Part shown: positions 54,307 through 63,282 of the stretch, piece after piece | Position numbering within the stretch: the stretch's first letter is position 1 | Layout: each line of letters starts with the position of its first letter | Assembly: GCF_004295485.1 (NCBI RefSeq) | Contig: NZ_CP036164.1 | Span: 1,302,001-1,366,000 of the forward strand | Reading direction: 5' to 3' | Source: Janibacter limosus | GTDB taxonomy: Bacteria; Actinomycetota; Actinomycetes; Actinomycetales; Dermatophilaceae | DNA: 64,000 nucleotides | Translations under genes and position numbers: made by a program | The notes under the pieces: model-generated | Databases searched by the model: none | Told to the model about the DNA's origin: nothing | The model's input: the letters and a program-made list of their open reading frames with translations, nothing else

Positions 54307-54976
54307 GCCCAGGACCCACACCGAGCCACTGACCGAGCCGGACCCACCGACCGAGCTGGACCCGTCGGCCGACCCGCAGACCGAGGGCGACGACGTCCAG
54401 GTGGCCTTCGACGTCGGCGAGCTGCCCGGCGGTGCCCGTGCGGCCATCGAGGCCGTGCTGATGATCGTCGAGGAGCCGGTCACCGACCACGCACTCGCGT
54501 CCGCCCTCGAGCTGCCCGTCGAGGAGATCCGCGAGCACCTCGGCGCCCTGGAGAGCCACTACGCCGACGGCCAGCACGGCTTCACCGTGCGCAACGTCGG
54601 CGGCGGCTGGCGCTTCTACAGCCACCACGCCTACGCGCCGGTCGTCGAGCGCTTCGTCATCGACGGCCAGCAGTCCAAGTTGACGACCGCGTCCCTGGAG
54701 ACGCTGGCCGTGGTCGCCTACCGCCAGCCGATCGCCCGGGGTCGGATCAGCGCCATCCGAGGGGTGAGCGTCGACGGCGTCGTGCGCACGCTGCTCACCC
54801 GCGGCCTGATCGTCGAGGTCACCAAGGACGAGGAGTCCAACGCGACCCTCTACGGGACCACCCCCTACTTCCTGGAGCGGATGGGCCTGAACTCGCTCGA
54901 CGACCTGCCGCCCATCGCCCCTTACCTGCCCGATGCAACAGTGCTCGACGAACTCATGAATGAGGCCCGCCCATGA
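54299..54976 (+). CDS. scpB: Segregation and condensation protein B
   Basis: A 225-residue dimeric kleisin-interacting protein with two winged helices: AAIEAVLMIVEEPVTDHALA starts the first, and TASLETLAVVAYRQPIARGR starts the second with the family motif VAYRQPI. The first 40 residues are acidic and Thr/Pro-rich. Overlaps scpA by 8 bases and rluB by 4. Confidence 0.94.
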   Translation: MSEPRTHTEPLTEPDPPTELDPSADPQTEGDDVQVAFDVGELPGGARAAIEAVLMIVEEPVTDHALASALELPVEEIREHLGALESHYADGQHGFTVRNVGGGWRFYSHHAYAPVVERFVIDGQQSKLTTASLETLAVVAYRQPIARGRISAIRGVSVDGVVRTLLTRGLIVEVTKDEESNATLYGTTPYFLERMGLNSLDDLPPIAPYLPDATVLDELMNEARP

Positions 54977-55884
54977 CCCCTCCCCAGAACCGCCGTCCCG
55001 GAGGCCCCCAGGGCGCAGGCCGGGGCAAGGGACCCAAGAAGCCGCCCCGTCCCGGCCGCCGCAACCAGCCGGACCGGGGGACCACCGGCCGTAGCCGCAG
55101 CGGTCAGGCCGACCTGGCTCCGCAGCCCCCGCAGGCCGCTCCGATCGACATCCACGACCCCGAGGGCACCCGCCTGCAGAAGGTCCTGGCCGCGGCCGGC
55201 ATCGGCTCCCGACGTGCCTGCGAGCTGCTCATCAGCGAGGGCCGGGTCGAGGTCGACGGTCAGGTCGTGCGCGAGCTCGGCGTGCGGGTGGACCCCATCC
55301 GCCAGACCGTGCACGTCGACGGCGAGCGCGTCCACCTCGACGAGTCCCGCGTCTACCTCGCCTTCAACAAGCCCACCGGTGTCGTGACGACGATGTCCGA
55401 CGAGCTGGGTCGGCTGAGCATCGGCGACTACGTCGCCGGTCGCCCGGAGCGCCTCTTCCACGTGGGTCGCCTCGACGCCGACACCGAGGGCCTGCTCATC
55501 CTCACCAACGACGGTGACCTCGCGCATCGGCTGCAGCACCCCGCGCACGGAGTGCTCAAGACCTACATCGCCGAGATCCCGGGCCCGGTGCCGCGGGACC
55601 TGGGCAAGCAGCTGCGTGAGGGCGTCATGCTCGAGGACGGCCCGGTGAAGGTCGACTCCTTCAAGGTCGTCGACTCGCGTCCGGGCAAGGCGATGGTCGA
55701 GGTGATCCTCCACGAGGGGCGCAAGCACATCGTGCGTCGGATGCTCGAGCACGTCGGCCACCCGGTCCAGACCCTGGTGCGTGTCCAGGTGGGCCCGATC
55801 ACGCTCGGCTCGACCAAGTCCGGTCGGTGGCGCAACCTGAGTCGTCAGGAGATCAGCGACCTGTACAAGGCCGCGGGGCTGTGA
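54973..55884 (+). CDS. rluB: 23S rRNA pseudouridine synthase RluB-type
   Basis: A 303-residue RsuA/RluB family enzyme. A basic Pro/Gly-rich lead (residues 1-45) is followed by an S4 domain (RLQKVLAAAGIGSRRACELL) and the catalytic domain with HVGRLDADTEGLLILTND, where the Asp in GRLDADT is the nucleophile. It probably modifies 23S rRNA in helix 90 or nearby. ATG start overlaps scpB; its stop overlaps tyrA. Confidence 0.93.
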   Translation: MTPPQNRRPGGPQGAGRGKGPKKPPRPGRRNQPDRGTTGRSRSGQADLAPQPPQAAPIDIHDPEGTRLQKVLAAAGIGSRRACELLISEGRVEVDGQVVRELGVRVDPIRQTVHVDGERVHLDESRVYLAFNKPTGVVTTMSDELGRLSIGDYVAGRPERLFHVGRLDADTEGLLILTNDGDLAHRLQHPAHGVLKTYIAEIPGPVPRDLGKQLREGVMLEDGPVKVDSFKVVDSRPGKAMVEVILHEGRKHIVRRMLEHVGHPVQTLVRVQVGPITLGSTKSGRWRNLSRQEISDLYKAAGL

Positions 55885-57005
55885 CCAGCTCCGTCGAGGC
55901 GGAGGGCGCGGCTGCCTCCCTTCCTCCCGTGCACGTCATCGGGACCGGGCTCATCGGGGCCAGCATCGGTCTGGCCCTCACGGGGGCCGGCGCCGACGTG
56001 ACGCTGGAGGACCAGTCGGAGACCTCCGTCGCCCTCGCCCGCGACCTGGGTGCCGGACGGATCACCGGCCCGGTGGAGCCGGGGATCGTCGTCGTCGCGG
56101 CGCCACCCGACGTCGCGCCACGCCTCGTCCTCGCCGCCCTCGAGCGGTGGCCAGAAGCGGTGGTCACCGAGGTCGCCTCCGTCAAGCAGGTCATCCTCGC
56201 CGACCTCGTGCGCGCCGGCGTGCCGCTCGATCGCTACGTGGGCAGCCACCCGATGGCCGGGCGGGAGCGCTCCGGCGCGATCAGTGCCCGGGCCGACCTC
56301 TTCGAGGGACGGGCCTGGGTGCTCTGCCCGCACGAAGGGAGCGACCCCGCGGCCACGCGACTCGTCACGACCCTGGCGCAGGCCACCGGTGCGGCCGTCA
56401 CGACGCTGACCGCCGCGGACCACGACGCCGCCGTCGCCGCCGTCTCGCACGTCCCGCAGCTGGCCGCCTCCCTCGTGGCCGCCCGCCTGGAGCACCTGAG
56501 CGACCAGGCCATCGGCCTGGCGGGCCAGGGAGTGCGGGATGTCACGCGGATCGCTGCGAGCGACCCCGGTCTGTGGACCCAGATCCTCTCCGGCAACGCC
56601 GGAGCGGTCGCCGACGTGCTGCGCGCCATGTCCGTGGACCTCGTCGGGGTCGTGGAGGCGCTCGACGCCCTGGCGCAGGAGGCGCACGTCGCCGATGCGC
56701 CGGGGGCACGGGCGGTCCTGGCGCGGCGCATCGCCGACGGCAACGCCGGGCACGCCCGGATCCCGGGCAAGCACGGCGCGCCGCCGGCCGCCTACGCCGT
56801 CGTGCGGGTCGTCGTCGACGACCGCCCCGGGGAGCTGGCGCGGCTGCTCGTCGAGATCGGCGAGGAGGGCGTCAACCTCGAGGAGCTGCGCCTCGACCAC
56901 GGCCTCGGTCTACCCTTCGGGCTCGCCGAGGTGTCGGTTCTCCCGGCCGCGGCGGGACCCCTGAGCGAGGCCCTGCGCGCCCGTGGGTGGCAGATCCACT
57001 CCTGA
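55881..57005 (+). CDS. tyrA: Prephenate dehydrogenase
   Basis: A 374-residue enzyme that oxidises prephenate to hydroxyphenylpyruvate for tyrosine synthesis. NAD motif VIGTGLIGASIGLAL, VGSHPMAGRERSGAISAR (substrate His/Arg), and SHVPQLAASLVA. A C-terminal ACT-like domain (VRVVVDDRPGELARLLVEIGE) probably mediates feedback control. GTG 55881 overlaps rluB. Some actinobacteria use arogenate instead; prephenate is assumed. Confidence 0.93.
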   Translation: MTSSVEAEGAAASLPPVHVIGTGLIGASIGLALTGAGADVTLEDQSETSVALARDLGAGRITGPVEPGIVVVAAPPDVAPRLVLAALERWPEAVVTEVASVKQVILADLVRAGVPLDRYVGSHPMAGRERSGAISARADLFEGRAWVLCPHEGSDPAATRLVTTLAQATGAAVTTLTAADHDAAVAAVSHVPQLAASLVAARLEHLSDQAIGLAGQGVRDVTRIAASDPGLWTQILSGNAGAVADVLRAMSVDLVGVVEALDALAQEAHVADAPGARAVLARRIADGNAGHARIPGKHGAPPAAYAVVRVVVDDRPGELARLLVEIGEEGVNLEELRLDHGLGLPFGLAEVSVLPAAAGPLSEALRARGWQIHS

Positions 57006-57027
57006 GCGGCGACTAGGCTGCTGCATC

Positions 57028-57726
57028 ATGACCAGCGAGCCCACCCCCTTCGTCATCGGTATCGACGGGCCCTCTGGGTCCGGCAAGTCGAGCGTCTCGC
57101 GCGCCGTGGCCAGTCGCCTCGGCGCGGGCTACCTCGACACCGGGGCGATGTACCGGGCGCTCACGTGGTGGTGCCGGCACACCGAGGTCGACCTCGGTGA
57201 CGCCGCGGCGATCACCCGAGCCGCACTCGAGCTGCCGCTGACCATCGGCGACGACCCCGAGGCCCCGACGGTCCTCGTCGACGGCACCGACGTCGCCGAG
57301 GCCATCCGCACCAGCGAGATCTCGTCACTCGTGTCGACCATCGCGACCGTCCCCGACGTGCGGGTGGAGATGCAGCGACGCCAGCGCGCGCTCATCGAGG
57401 ACATCGCCGACCGGCACGGTGCGTGCGTGGCCGAGGGGCGTGACGTCACGACCGTCATCGCTCCGGACGCGCCCGTGCGCATCCTCCTCACCGCGAGCGA
57501 GGAGGCCCGCCTGCGGCGCCGCTCGCTCGAGGTCCACGGTGCCAGCGACCAGGCCGCCATCGAGGCCACCCGCGACCAGGTCGTGCGTCGGGACCGCGAC
57601 GACTCCACCGTCTCGCAGTTCACCGAGGCTGCCGAGGGCGTCAGCGTCGTCGACACCTCCGACCTCGACTTCGAGGGATCGGTCGCGGCCGTCATGGCGA
57701 TCGTCGACGCCGCTCGCACGCGCTGA
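57028..57726 (+). CDS. cmk: Cytidylate kinase
   Basis: A 232-residue nucleoside monophosphate kinase that makes CDP/dCDP. P-loop [14 protein letters not shown], substrate segment [28 protein letters not shown], and lid [12 protein letters not shown] 57028 is chosen over upstream in-frame starts inside tyrA. It lies 22 bases after tyrA and before der, the usual order. Confidence 0.96.
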   Translation: MTSEPTPFVIGIDGPSGSGKSSVSRAVASRLGAGYLDTGAMYRALTWWCRHTEVDLGDAAAITRAALELPLTIGDDPEAPTVLVDGTDVAEAIRTSEISSLVSTIATVPDVRVEMQRRQRALIEDIADRHGACVAEGRDVTTVIAPDAPVRILLTASEEARLRRRSLEVHGASDQAAIEATRDQVVRRDRDDSTVSQFTEAAEGVSVVDTSDLDFEGSVAAVMAIVDAARTR

Positions 57727-57808
57727 CCGAGCCTCCTTCGTCTCACTGCGGCCGAGGCCGCCCATGGCTGCGACAATGGCCATGACCACCGACATACCAG
57801 GAGCACCG

Positions 57809-59296
57809 TTGAACACCACCCCTGAACCCACTGAGCCCAACGGGACGGATGACCCGGCGCTGGCCGAGGGCGTCGAGCGGGTGCTGCGTGCCGGGCTCGA
57901 GGACTTCGACCTGACCCCCGAGGACCGGGCGCTCATCGACGGCTTCCAGCCGGAGGATGACGAGGTCGTCACCGGCCCGCTGCCGATCGTGGCGATCGTC
58001 GGCCGGCCCAATGTCGGCAAGTCGACCTTCGTCAACCGCGTGCTGCGGCGCCGTGAGGCCGTCGTCGAGGACACGCCCGGCGTGACCCGCGACCGGGTGG
58101 CCTACGACGCCGAGTGGTCGGGTCGGCGCTTCACCCTGCTCGACACCGGTGGCTGGGAGATCGGCGCCGAGGGCATCAACCTGCGGGTCGCCGAGCAGGC
58201 CGAGGTCGCCATCGACATGGCCGACGTCGTCGTCTTCGTCGTAGACGCGATCGTCGGTGCCACCGATGACGACGAGGCCGTCGTCAAGCTGCTGCGGCGG
58301 TCGGGCAAGCCCGTCATCCTCGTGGCCAACAAGGTGGACGACCAGCGCTTCGAGCCCGACGCGGCCGCGCTGTGGAACCTCGGGCTCGGGATGCCCTACC
58401 CGGTGTCGTCACTGCACGGCCGGGGGAGTGGCGACGTCCTGGACGCCGTCCTCGACGTCATGCCTGCCGTCTCGGCCAGTGGTGGCGCCGTCGCCGAAGG
58501 GGGACCCCGTCGCGTCGCGCTCATCGGCCGGCCCAATGTCGGCAAGTCCAGCATGCTCAACCAGCTCGCCGGTGAGGAGCGGGTCGTCGTCGACAACGTC
58601 GCCGGGACCACCCGTGACCCCGTCGACGAGATCATCGAGCTGGGTGGCCGGCAGTGGCGCTTCGTCGACACCGCCGGCATCCGTCGCCGGGTGCACCAGA
58701 CCAAGGGCGCCGACTTCTACGCCTCGCTGCGCACCCAGGCCGCGTTGGAGAAGGCCGAGGTCGCCGTCGTCCTCATCGACACCCACGAGCCGATCGCCGA
58801 GCAGGACCTGCGGATCATCACCCAGGTCGTCGAGAGCGGCCGAGCGCTGGTCATCGCCTACAACAAGTGGGACCTGCTGGACGAGGAGCGGCGCTTCTAC
58901 CTCGAGCGTGAGATCGGACGCGACCTCGTCCAGGTCACCTGGGCTCCGCGGGTCAACATCTCGGCACTGACCGGGCGGCACGTCGACCGGCTCACCCCGG
59001 CCCTCGACACCGCCTTGAACTCGTGGGACAGCCGGGTGCCGACCTCGCGTCTGAACTCCGTGCTCGGTGAGATCGCGTCCTCCCACCCGCACCCGGTGCG
59101 CGGTGGCAAGCAGCCCCGCATCCTCTTCGCGACCCAGGCCTCGACCCGCCCGCCGCGGTTCGTCATCTTCGCCTCCGGCTTCATCGAGGCCGGCTACCGG
59201 CGCTTCCTGGAGCGTCGTCTGCGTGAGGAGTTCGGCTTCGAGGGGACGCCGATCGAGATCAGCGTGCGGGTGCGGGAGAAGCGCGGCCGCCGCTGA
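57809..59296 (+). CDS. der: Ribosome biogenesis GTPase Der (EngA)
   Basis: A 495-residue protein with two tandem GTPase domains and a KH-like C-terminus. G1 motifs are GRPNVGKST and [13 protein letters not shown] and NKWD are the two G4 motifs; DTGGW and DTAGI the G3 motifs. It assists 50S assembly. TTG 57809 is chosen because CAGGAG ends 5 bases upstream; in-frame ATGs at 57764, 57776 and 57782 lack a ribosome site and may be correct instead. Acidic 50-residue lead before the first G domain. Confidence 0.95.
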   Translation: MNTTPEPTEPNGTDDPALAEGVERVLRAGLEDFDLTPEDRALIDGFQPEDDEVVTGPLPIVAIVGRPNVGKSTFVNRVLRRREAVVEDTPGVTRDRVAYDAEWSGRRFTLLDTGGWEIGAEGINLRVAEQAEVAIDMADVVVFVVDAIVGATDDDEAVVKLLRRSGKPVILVANKVDDQRFEPDAAALWNLGLGMPYPVSSLHGRGSGDVLDAVLDVMPAVSASGGAVAEGGPRRVALIGRPNVGKSSMLNQLAGEERVVVDNVAGTTRDPVDEIIELGGRQWRFVDTAGIRRRVHQTKGADFYASLRTQAALEKAEVAVVLIDTHEPIAEQDLRIITQVVESGRALVIAYNKWDLLDEERRFYLEREIGRDLVQVTWAPRVNISALTGRHVDRLTPALDTALNSWDSRVPTSRLNSVLGEIASSHPHPVRGGKQPRILFATQASTRPPRFVIFASGFIEAGYRRFLERRLREEFGFEGTPIEISVRVREKRGRR

Positions 59297-59605
59297 GCGA
59301 GCTGCTCAGAGGGTGGAGCTCTCCATGGCGGAGGACAGCCACCACGTGGACGTGATCAGGAGACTGACCTCGATCAGGACCACCACCAGGACCCTCACCC
59401 ATGAATACCTGCGCGGCCAGGTGGGCGAGGCCGGCCCCGACCAACCAGATGATGAGGCCGACGACCACGCCGATGATCGCCGCGCTGGTCCTCGGCGGGG
59501 GTGTCCCGCCACGTCAGGGCAGGCGACAGGCCCACGTCGTGGGGTCGATTCGGTGACTGCCGCTGACGTGGGTTAAAGTGACGATCGCTCCTGCGGGAGC
59601 AGCCA
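59297..59605. other. Gap after der; possible small membrane peptide
   Basis: No gene is clearly supported. Two minus-strand frames look membrane-like in succession: IIGVVVGLIIWLVGAGLAHL (frame of 59468) and VRVLVVVLIEVSLLITSTWW (frame of 59512, ends 59306). They are one base out of phase, so together they would need a frameshift. They may represent a decayed two-helix protein. Confidence 0.4.
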
Positions 59606-59647
<42 letters not shown>

Positions 59648-59686
59648 GGTGAGTTGAAGCGGCAAGATGGCTCGAAAACTAAACAA

Positions 59687-59760
<74 letters not shown>

Positions 59761-59764
59761 CAAA

Positions 59765-59798
59765 AAGCCCTGGTGAGAGGCAACTTTCACCAGGGCTT
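59765..59798 (+). terminator. Terminator after tRNA-Pro
   Basis: AAGCCCTGGTGA and TCACCAGGGCTT are perfect 12-bp complements around a 10-base loop, immediately after the tRNA. Confidence 0.75.
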
Positions 59799-59824
59799 CG
59801 TCGTTTCTGGATGTGGTCACTGGC

Positions 59825-59931
59825 TGGTCCACTCGCTCGATCTGTTCGAGCCTTCCGCTGACTAAGTGGACCAATCCAGTTCGGGCTCGTCGCCCGTGGG
59901 GTGCACCAATAGGTGCCCATGAGGTGGACCA
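59825..59931. promoter_or_regulatory. Repeated GTGGACCA sites, candidate integrase arm sites
   Basis: AGTGGACCA occurs at 59825-59833 (inverted) and 59865-59873 (direct), and GTGGACCA at 59924-59931. They lie between the tRNA and the integrase gene, where arm-type sites of tyrosine integrases occur. Assignment is inference. Confidence 0.5.
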
Positions 59932-59994
59932 GAATCCGGGCAGGCCGAAGCTCCGGCCCCTTCTGGAAGGGTCGGAGCGGCTGTTCAGCGGTGG

Positions 59995-61185
59995 TCATAG
60001 GTGGGGTCCGTCGCGGCGGGCTGGGTCCCTTCTGGTGGGTGCTGCGGAGAGGAACTGGTTGGCCTGCCTGGCGGCTTCGGCGAGGTGCCGGTGGTCGGGG
60101 TGCAGGTAGCCCTTGGTGGTCTCGATCGACTGGTGCCCGAGGATCTCTTGGAGCACATGGAGCGCGATGCCGGCGTCGGCCATCCAGGTTGCTCCGGTGT
60201 GGCGGAGCCCGTGGCGGGTGAGGTTGTCGAAGCCGAGCTTTGCCACGAGGTCGTCCCAGTGGGTGGCGTCGCGGACCGTCGCTGTAGTGAGGACGCCGCC
60301 GCGCGGCCCCCGCAGGAGCGGGTCGTCGGGCTCTTTCTCAGCGGTTAGACGTTCGAGAACGGGTTCGAGAGCGTCAAGCATCGGGACCGGGCGGTCTCGG
60401 CGACCCTTGGTCTGTTTGATGACGAGACCGCCTCTGCCGGGGTAGTGCTGGCGTCTGATCCAGACGATGTGGTTGTCCCAGTCCACGTCACCTGCCCGAA
60501 GTCCTGCGACTTCGGAGCCGCGGGCTGCCAGGAGGGCGGCCAGCATGACGTGATCGGAGTAGGACTGGTGCACTTCCCCACAGGCGGCCGCGAGGTTCTG
60601 CAACGTGGGGAGGTCCGGGAGCGCGTACTGTCGGAGCGCTCCGGTGGTCTGGGTGACGTGTTTGCCGAGGTTCCGGCGGGCGCGGTGCTTGGCGGGGTTG
60701 ATCGAGATGATGTCGTCGCGAACGGCTTCGTCCAGGACCCGGACGAGTGGCGCGATGGAGTTCTTGATCGTCGAGGCGGAGTGCTCGGTCTCCCAGGTGT
60801 CGATGGTGCGGTCGATCATTCCGGCGGTGATCTTCGCGACTCGGATGTGCCCGAGCGCTGGCAGGACGCGAAGCCGGAGACCGGTGTCGTACAGCTCGGC
60901 GGTGGAGGTGGGGTCGAGGCCGCGCTGCCACCTCTCGCCGATCGAGGCCACGTAGTCGGCCAGCGTTACCGTGGTGTCGTTGCCGGTTTCGGTCGCCGCC
61001 CGCATCTGCTCGAAGAACTCCTCAACCTCCTCCGCAGTTCTTACATGGCTGACACGGCCGACTCGCTTATGACTTGAGGGGTCGGTCCAGCGCACGCGAG
61101 CCCGATACCCGTCGACGCGACGCTCGACGTCAGTGGTGAGTTTCACTCCAACCGGCGGCATACGGCGGTTGCGTGGATCAGCCAT
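59995..61185 (-). CDS. int: Tyrosine integrase (phage/ICE type)
   Basis: A 396-residue tyrosine recombinase with an N-terminal arm-binding part, a SAM-like core-binding domain (VTLADYVASIGERWQRGL) and the catalytic domain: Arg in LLAARGSEVAGLR, Lys around IKQTKGRRDRP, HGLRHTGATWMADAG (His-x-x-Arg), and LGHQSIETTKGYLH with the Tyr nucleophile. The tail is basic. ATG 61185 is chosen; it overlaps xis by 8 bases. It should act at tRNA-Pro. Confidence 0.95.
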   Translation of the reverse strand: MADPRNRRMPPVGVKLTTDVERRVDGYRARVRWTDPSSHKRVGRVSHVRTAEEVEEFFEQMRAATETGNDTTVTLADYVASIGERWQRGLDPTSTAELYDTGLRLRVLPALGHIRVAKITAGMIDRTIDTWETEHSASTIKNSIAPLVRVLDEAVRDDIISINPAKHRARRNLGKHVTQTTGALRQYALPDLPTLQNLAAACGEVHQSYSDHVMLAALLAARGSEVAGLRAGDVDWDNHIVWIRRQHYPGRGGLVIKQTKGRRDRPVPMLDALEPVLERLTAEKEPDDPLLRGPRGGVLTTATVRDATHWDDLVAKLGFDNLTRHGLRHTGATWMADAGIALHVLQEILGHQSIETTKGYLHPDHRHLAEAARQANQFLSAAPTRRDPARRDGPHL

Positions 61186-61396
61186 GAGTCTGCTCGTTCG
61201 CTTCGACCCAGGCACGCACCGACGACGGGTTGTAGCGGGAGATGCCGCCGATCTGGAGGAACGGTGGCCCAACTTTCTCCCTGCGCCAACGCGAGAGCGT
61301 GGCTTGGGAGACATTCAAGAACTCGGCGACGTCCCTGGCACACCATAGCGTTTCGACGTTGCCGATGCGGTCGTCAATCCTCGGTTGGATGTTCAT
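61178..61396 (-). CDS. xis: Excisionase-like MerR/HTH_17 protein
   Basis: A 72-residue protein with a winged helix: ARDVAEFLNVSQATLSRWRR, then PPFLQIGGISRYNPSSVRAW. This is the HTH_17/excisionase pattern common next to tyrosine integrases. It probably directs excision. It overlaps int downstream and the DUF4913 gene upstream by 23 bases. Confidence 0.88.
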   Translation of the reverse strand: MNIQPRIDDRIGNVETLWCARDVAEFLNVSQATLSRWRREKVGPPFLQIGGISRYNPSSVRAWVEANEQTHG

Positions 61397-61982
61397 CGTC
61401 AAGACTCGCGTAGAACTCATCCTCAGCCGCCTGCCGTCTGGCGACGTCGGTGGCCACGAACGCTTCGAAGTCTGCCGAGCGGTCTGTGAGCACGACATCA
61501 TCGATTGCGGGTCCAGGTTCCTCACCAGGCCAGGTGGTCTGCCGGGTGGGGCGATCACGATCCAGGCGGGTCCCGGAAGCGGCAACCCAGTCGCGAAGCC
61601 GTTGCCGTGTGTCAGCAAAGTCCCGGTGCCACCCGAGAGGTGCGGACCCGTTCTGGTCGGGGTCGTAAGCGCAGAGCCAATGCAGATGCAGTGCCGACAG
61701 TTCCCACAGCAGTTCAGGGTGTCGGTACCAGAACGGTGGGATCACCGATGTTGGGAGGCCGTATGTGCGACGGAGCCAGTGGACCCATTGGTCGAGTTCG
61801 ATCCATTCGGCGCCGGCTTCGTCCGCGGTGAGCAGGTTCCAGTTCACCGGATGGGGCGGCTCGGCGATCAGTCCGGTGTCGACCAGCGGGTGCTCGCCGT
61901 AGTCGTCCTCATTGAGGTGGCGCGGCTCTGGTTCGTCAAACTCTGGAGCCTCAGCGATGTCCTCCATGACTGGACTCCTCAC
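61374..61982 (-). CDS. DUF4913 family protein
   Basis: A protein of about 202 residues. The core WVHWLRRTYGLPTSVIPPFW, YRHPELLWELSALHLHWLCAY and APLGWHRDFADTRQRLRDW matches DUF4913, a family of mobile-element proteins in actinobacteria with no known activity. N- and C-terminal acidic tails. The start is GTG 61982 (overlapping the ssb stop) or ATG 61967. Confidence 0.85.
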   Translation of the reverse strand: MRSPVMEDIAEAPEFDEPEPRHLNEDDYGEHPLVDTGLIAEPPHPVNWNLLTADEAGAEWIELDQWVHWLRRTYGLPTSVIPPFWYRHPELLWELSALHLHWLCAYDPDQNGSAPLGWHRDFADTRQRLRDWVAASGTRLDRDRPTRQTTWPGEEPGPAIDDVVLTDRSADFEAFVATDVARRQAAEDEFYASLDDEHPTED

Positions 61983-62455
61983 AACCCAATCGCGGGCCCG
62001 TTGTCGGGGGATGTCCGTCGCGCGCCTGCATGTTCAGGGGCGGACCGGTCGACGGGCCCTCGGGTCGGAGCGACTTGTTCGACGGCGTCCGGGGCACGTC
62101 GTGTGCGGTCGACTTCGTAGGTGGTGCGAGCGAGGTCGTGACCGATCTTCTTGGCGACGAACTCTTCAACGTCGGTGCTCTGCCCGTCGCGCTCGCTCTT
62201 GTAGGGGTGGATGTATCCCTCGGCGACGAAGCTGTCGCCCTTGGCGAATCGTTCATGGGCTCGCTCGGCGGTGGCGCGGAACGCGACGAGGTCGTGGAAC
62301 GTCGGCTCCAGTCGGGTGAATGTCCCGTCGTCTTCCCGACGGAAGTGTTCCTGCCCGATCCGCGCATAGAACCGCGCTTCACCCTTGGAGGTGTAGTTGA
62401 GCTGCGGATCGGACGCGATGAAACCTGAGATGGACTGCTGAGTGCGGATAGCCAT
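61979..62455 (-). CDS. ssb: Single-stranded DNA-binding protein, mobile-element type
   Basis: A 158-residue SSB: an OB-fold (SISGFIASDPQLNYTSKGEA, RFYARIGQEHFRREDDG, VAFRATAERAHERFAKGDSF, VAEGYIHPYKS) and a divergent C-terminus without the usual acidic DDDIPF tip, which suggests loss of standard protein partners. ATG 62455 has a strong AGGAGGAG site. It heads the int operon and may support element replication or transfer. Confidence 0.9.
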   Translation of the reverse strand: MAIRTQQSISGFIASDPQLNYTSKGEARFYARIGQEHFRREDDGTFTRLEPTFHDLVAFRATAERAHERFAKGDSFVAEGYIHPYKSERDGQSTDVEEFVAKKIGHDLARTTYEVDRTRRAPDAVEQVAPTRGPVDRSAPEHAGARRTSPDNGPAIGL

Positions 62456-62623
62456 TGGGCTCTCCTCCTGGCGTTCGTGGCGACCGCCGGCGCGGGGTCG
62501 CTCGTATGAGACAGGTGCACAGCGGCGTCCACTCGTCGTGGAGACGTGCGGTGCGAAACGCCCGGCTTCCGCACTAATCGTTGTGTTCCGACGTAAGCAG
62601 CCTCGGACAGGTTGCGTCATTGC

Positions 62624-62647
62624 TGGCATTGATGCCAAACTATTGGC
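62624..62647. promoter_or_regulatory. Candidate TetR operator
   Basis: Two overlapping dyads: TGGCATTGATGCCA (62624-62637) and GCCAAACTATTGGC (62634-62647), 21-44 bases before the TetR start. This suits autoregulation. The rest of 62456-62667 has no gene. Confidence 0.55.
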
Positions 62648-62667
62648 TTAGATGTCAGGGGGCTTGC

Positions 62668-63282
62668 ATGGACACCGCGCGCAGAGCGACTCTTACGCAA
62701 GAGGTACGCCGCCACCGGATCATTGAGGCCGCGATCGACTGTCTCGCTCGCGATGGATGGCACGGCACCACGCTGGCCACGATTGCTTCGGAAGCTGGCA
62801 TCAGTCGCGGATTGATCTCGTATCACTTCGCCGGGCGCGATGACTTGTATGAGGCTGTGCTTGAAACCGTGGTGGCTACGGTCTTCGCGGATGGCTCCGC
62901 GGAGATGCAGCAGGGAATCGACGACGCGCCAAACGCAGCCGCCAAGCTGCAGGCGTACATCGAGGGCAATCTTCGGTTCATCGGCGCGCATCGCCGAGAG
63001 ATGGCTGCTCTCGGGCAAGTGATGCCGAACTTGCGGGGCAAAGATGGTGCTCTGCACGCCAGTCCCGATGCGGAGGAGCCGATCATCGCCGGTACCGCGC
63101 TGCTTTTCGAGTACGGGTTGAGCACGGGCGAATTCCGGACGGTCGATGCTCGTCTGACCGCCTACACGTTGCGCCGCTGCATCGACGGTGCCGCGTTGAA
63201 GATTGTTGCCGACCCCGATTTCGACATCGACGCCTACGCCCGCGAACTGACGACCTTCTTCCTCCAAGGAGTCCAGGCATGA
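62668..63282 (+). CDS. TetR/AcrR family transcriptional regulator
   Basis: A 204-residue regulator. HTH at residues ~14-60: RRHRIIEAAIDCLARDGWHG, TTLATIASEAGISRGLISYHF. The C-terminal ligand domain has a BetI/TetR_C-like stretch (LQAYIEGNLRFIGAHRREM). ATG 62668 follows CAGGGGG. It overlaps the ABC gene (ATGA), so it probably controls that exporter. Confidence 0.93.
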   Translation: MDTARRATLTQEVRRHRIIEAAIDCLARDGWHGTTLATIASEAGISRGLISYHFAGRDDLYEAVLETVVATVFADGSAEMQQGIDDAPNAAAKLQAYIEGNLRFIGAHRREMAALGQVMPNLRGKDGALHASPDAEEPIIAGTALLFEYGLSTGEFRTVDARLTAYTLRRCIDGAALKIVADPDFDIDAYARELTTFFLQGVQA

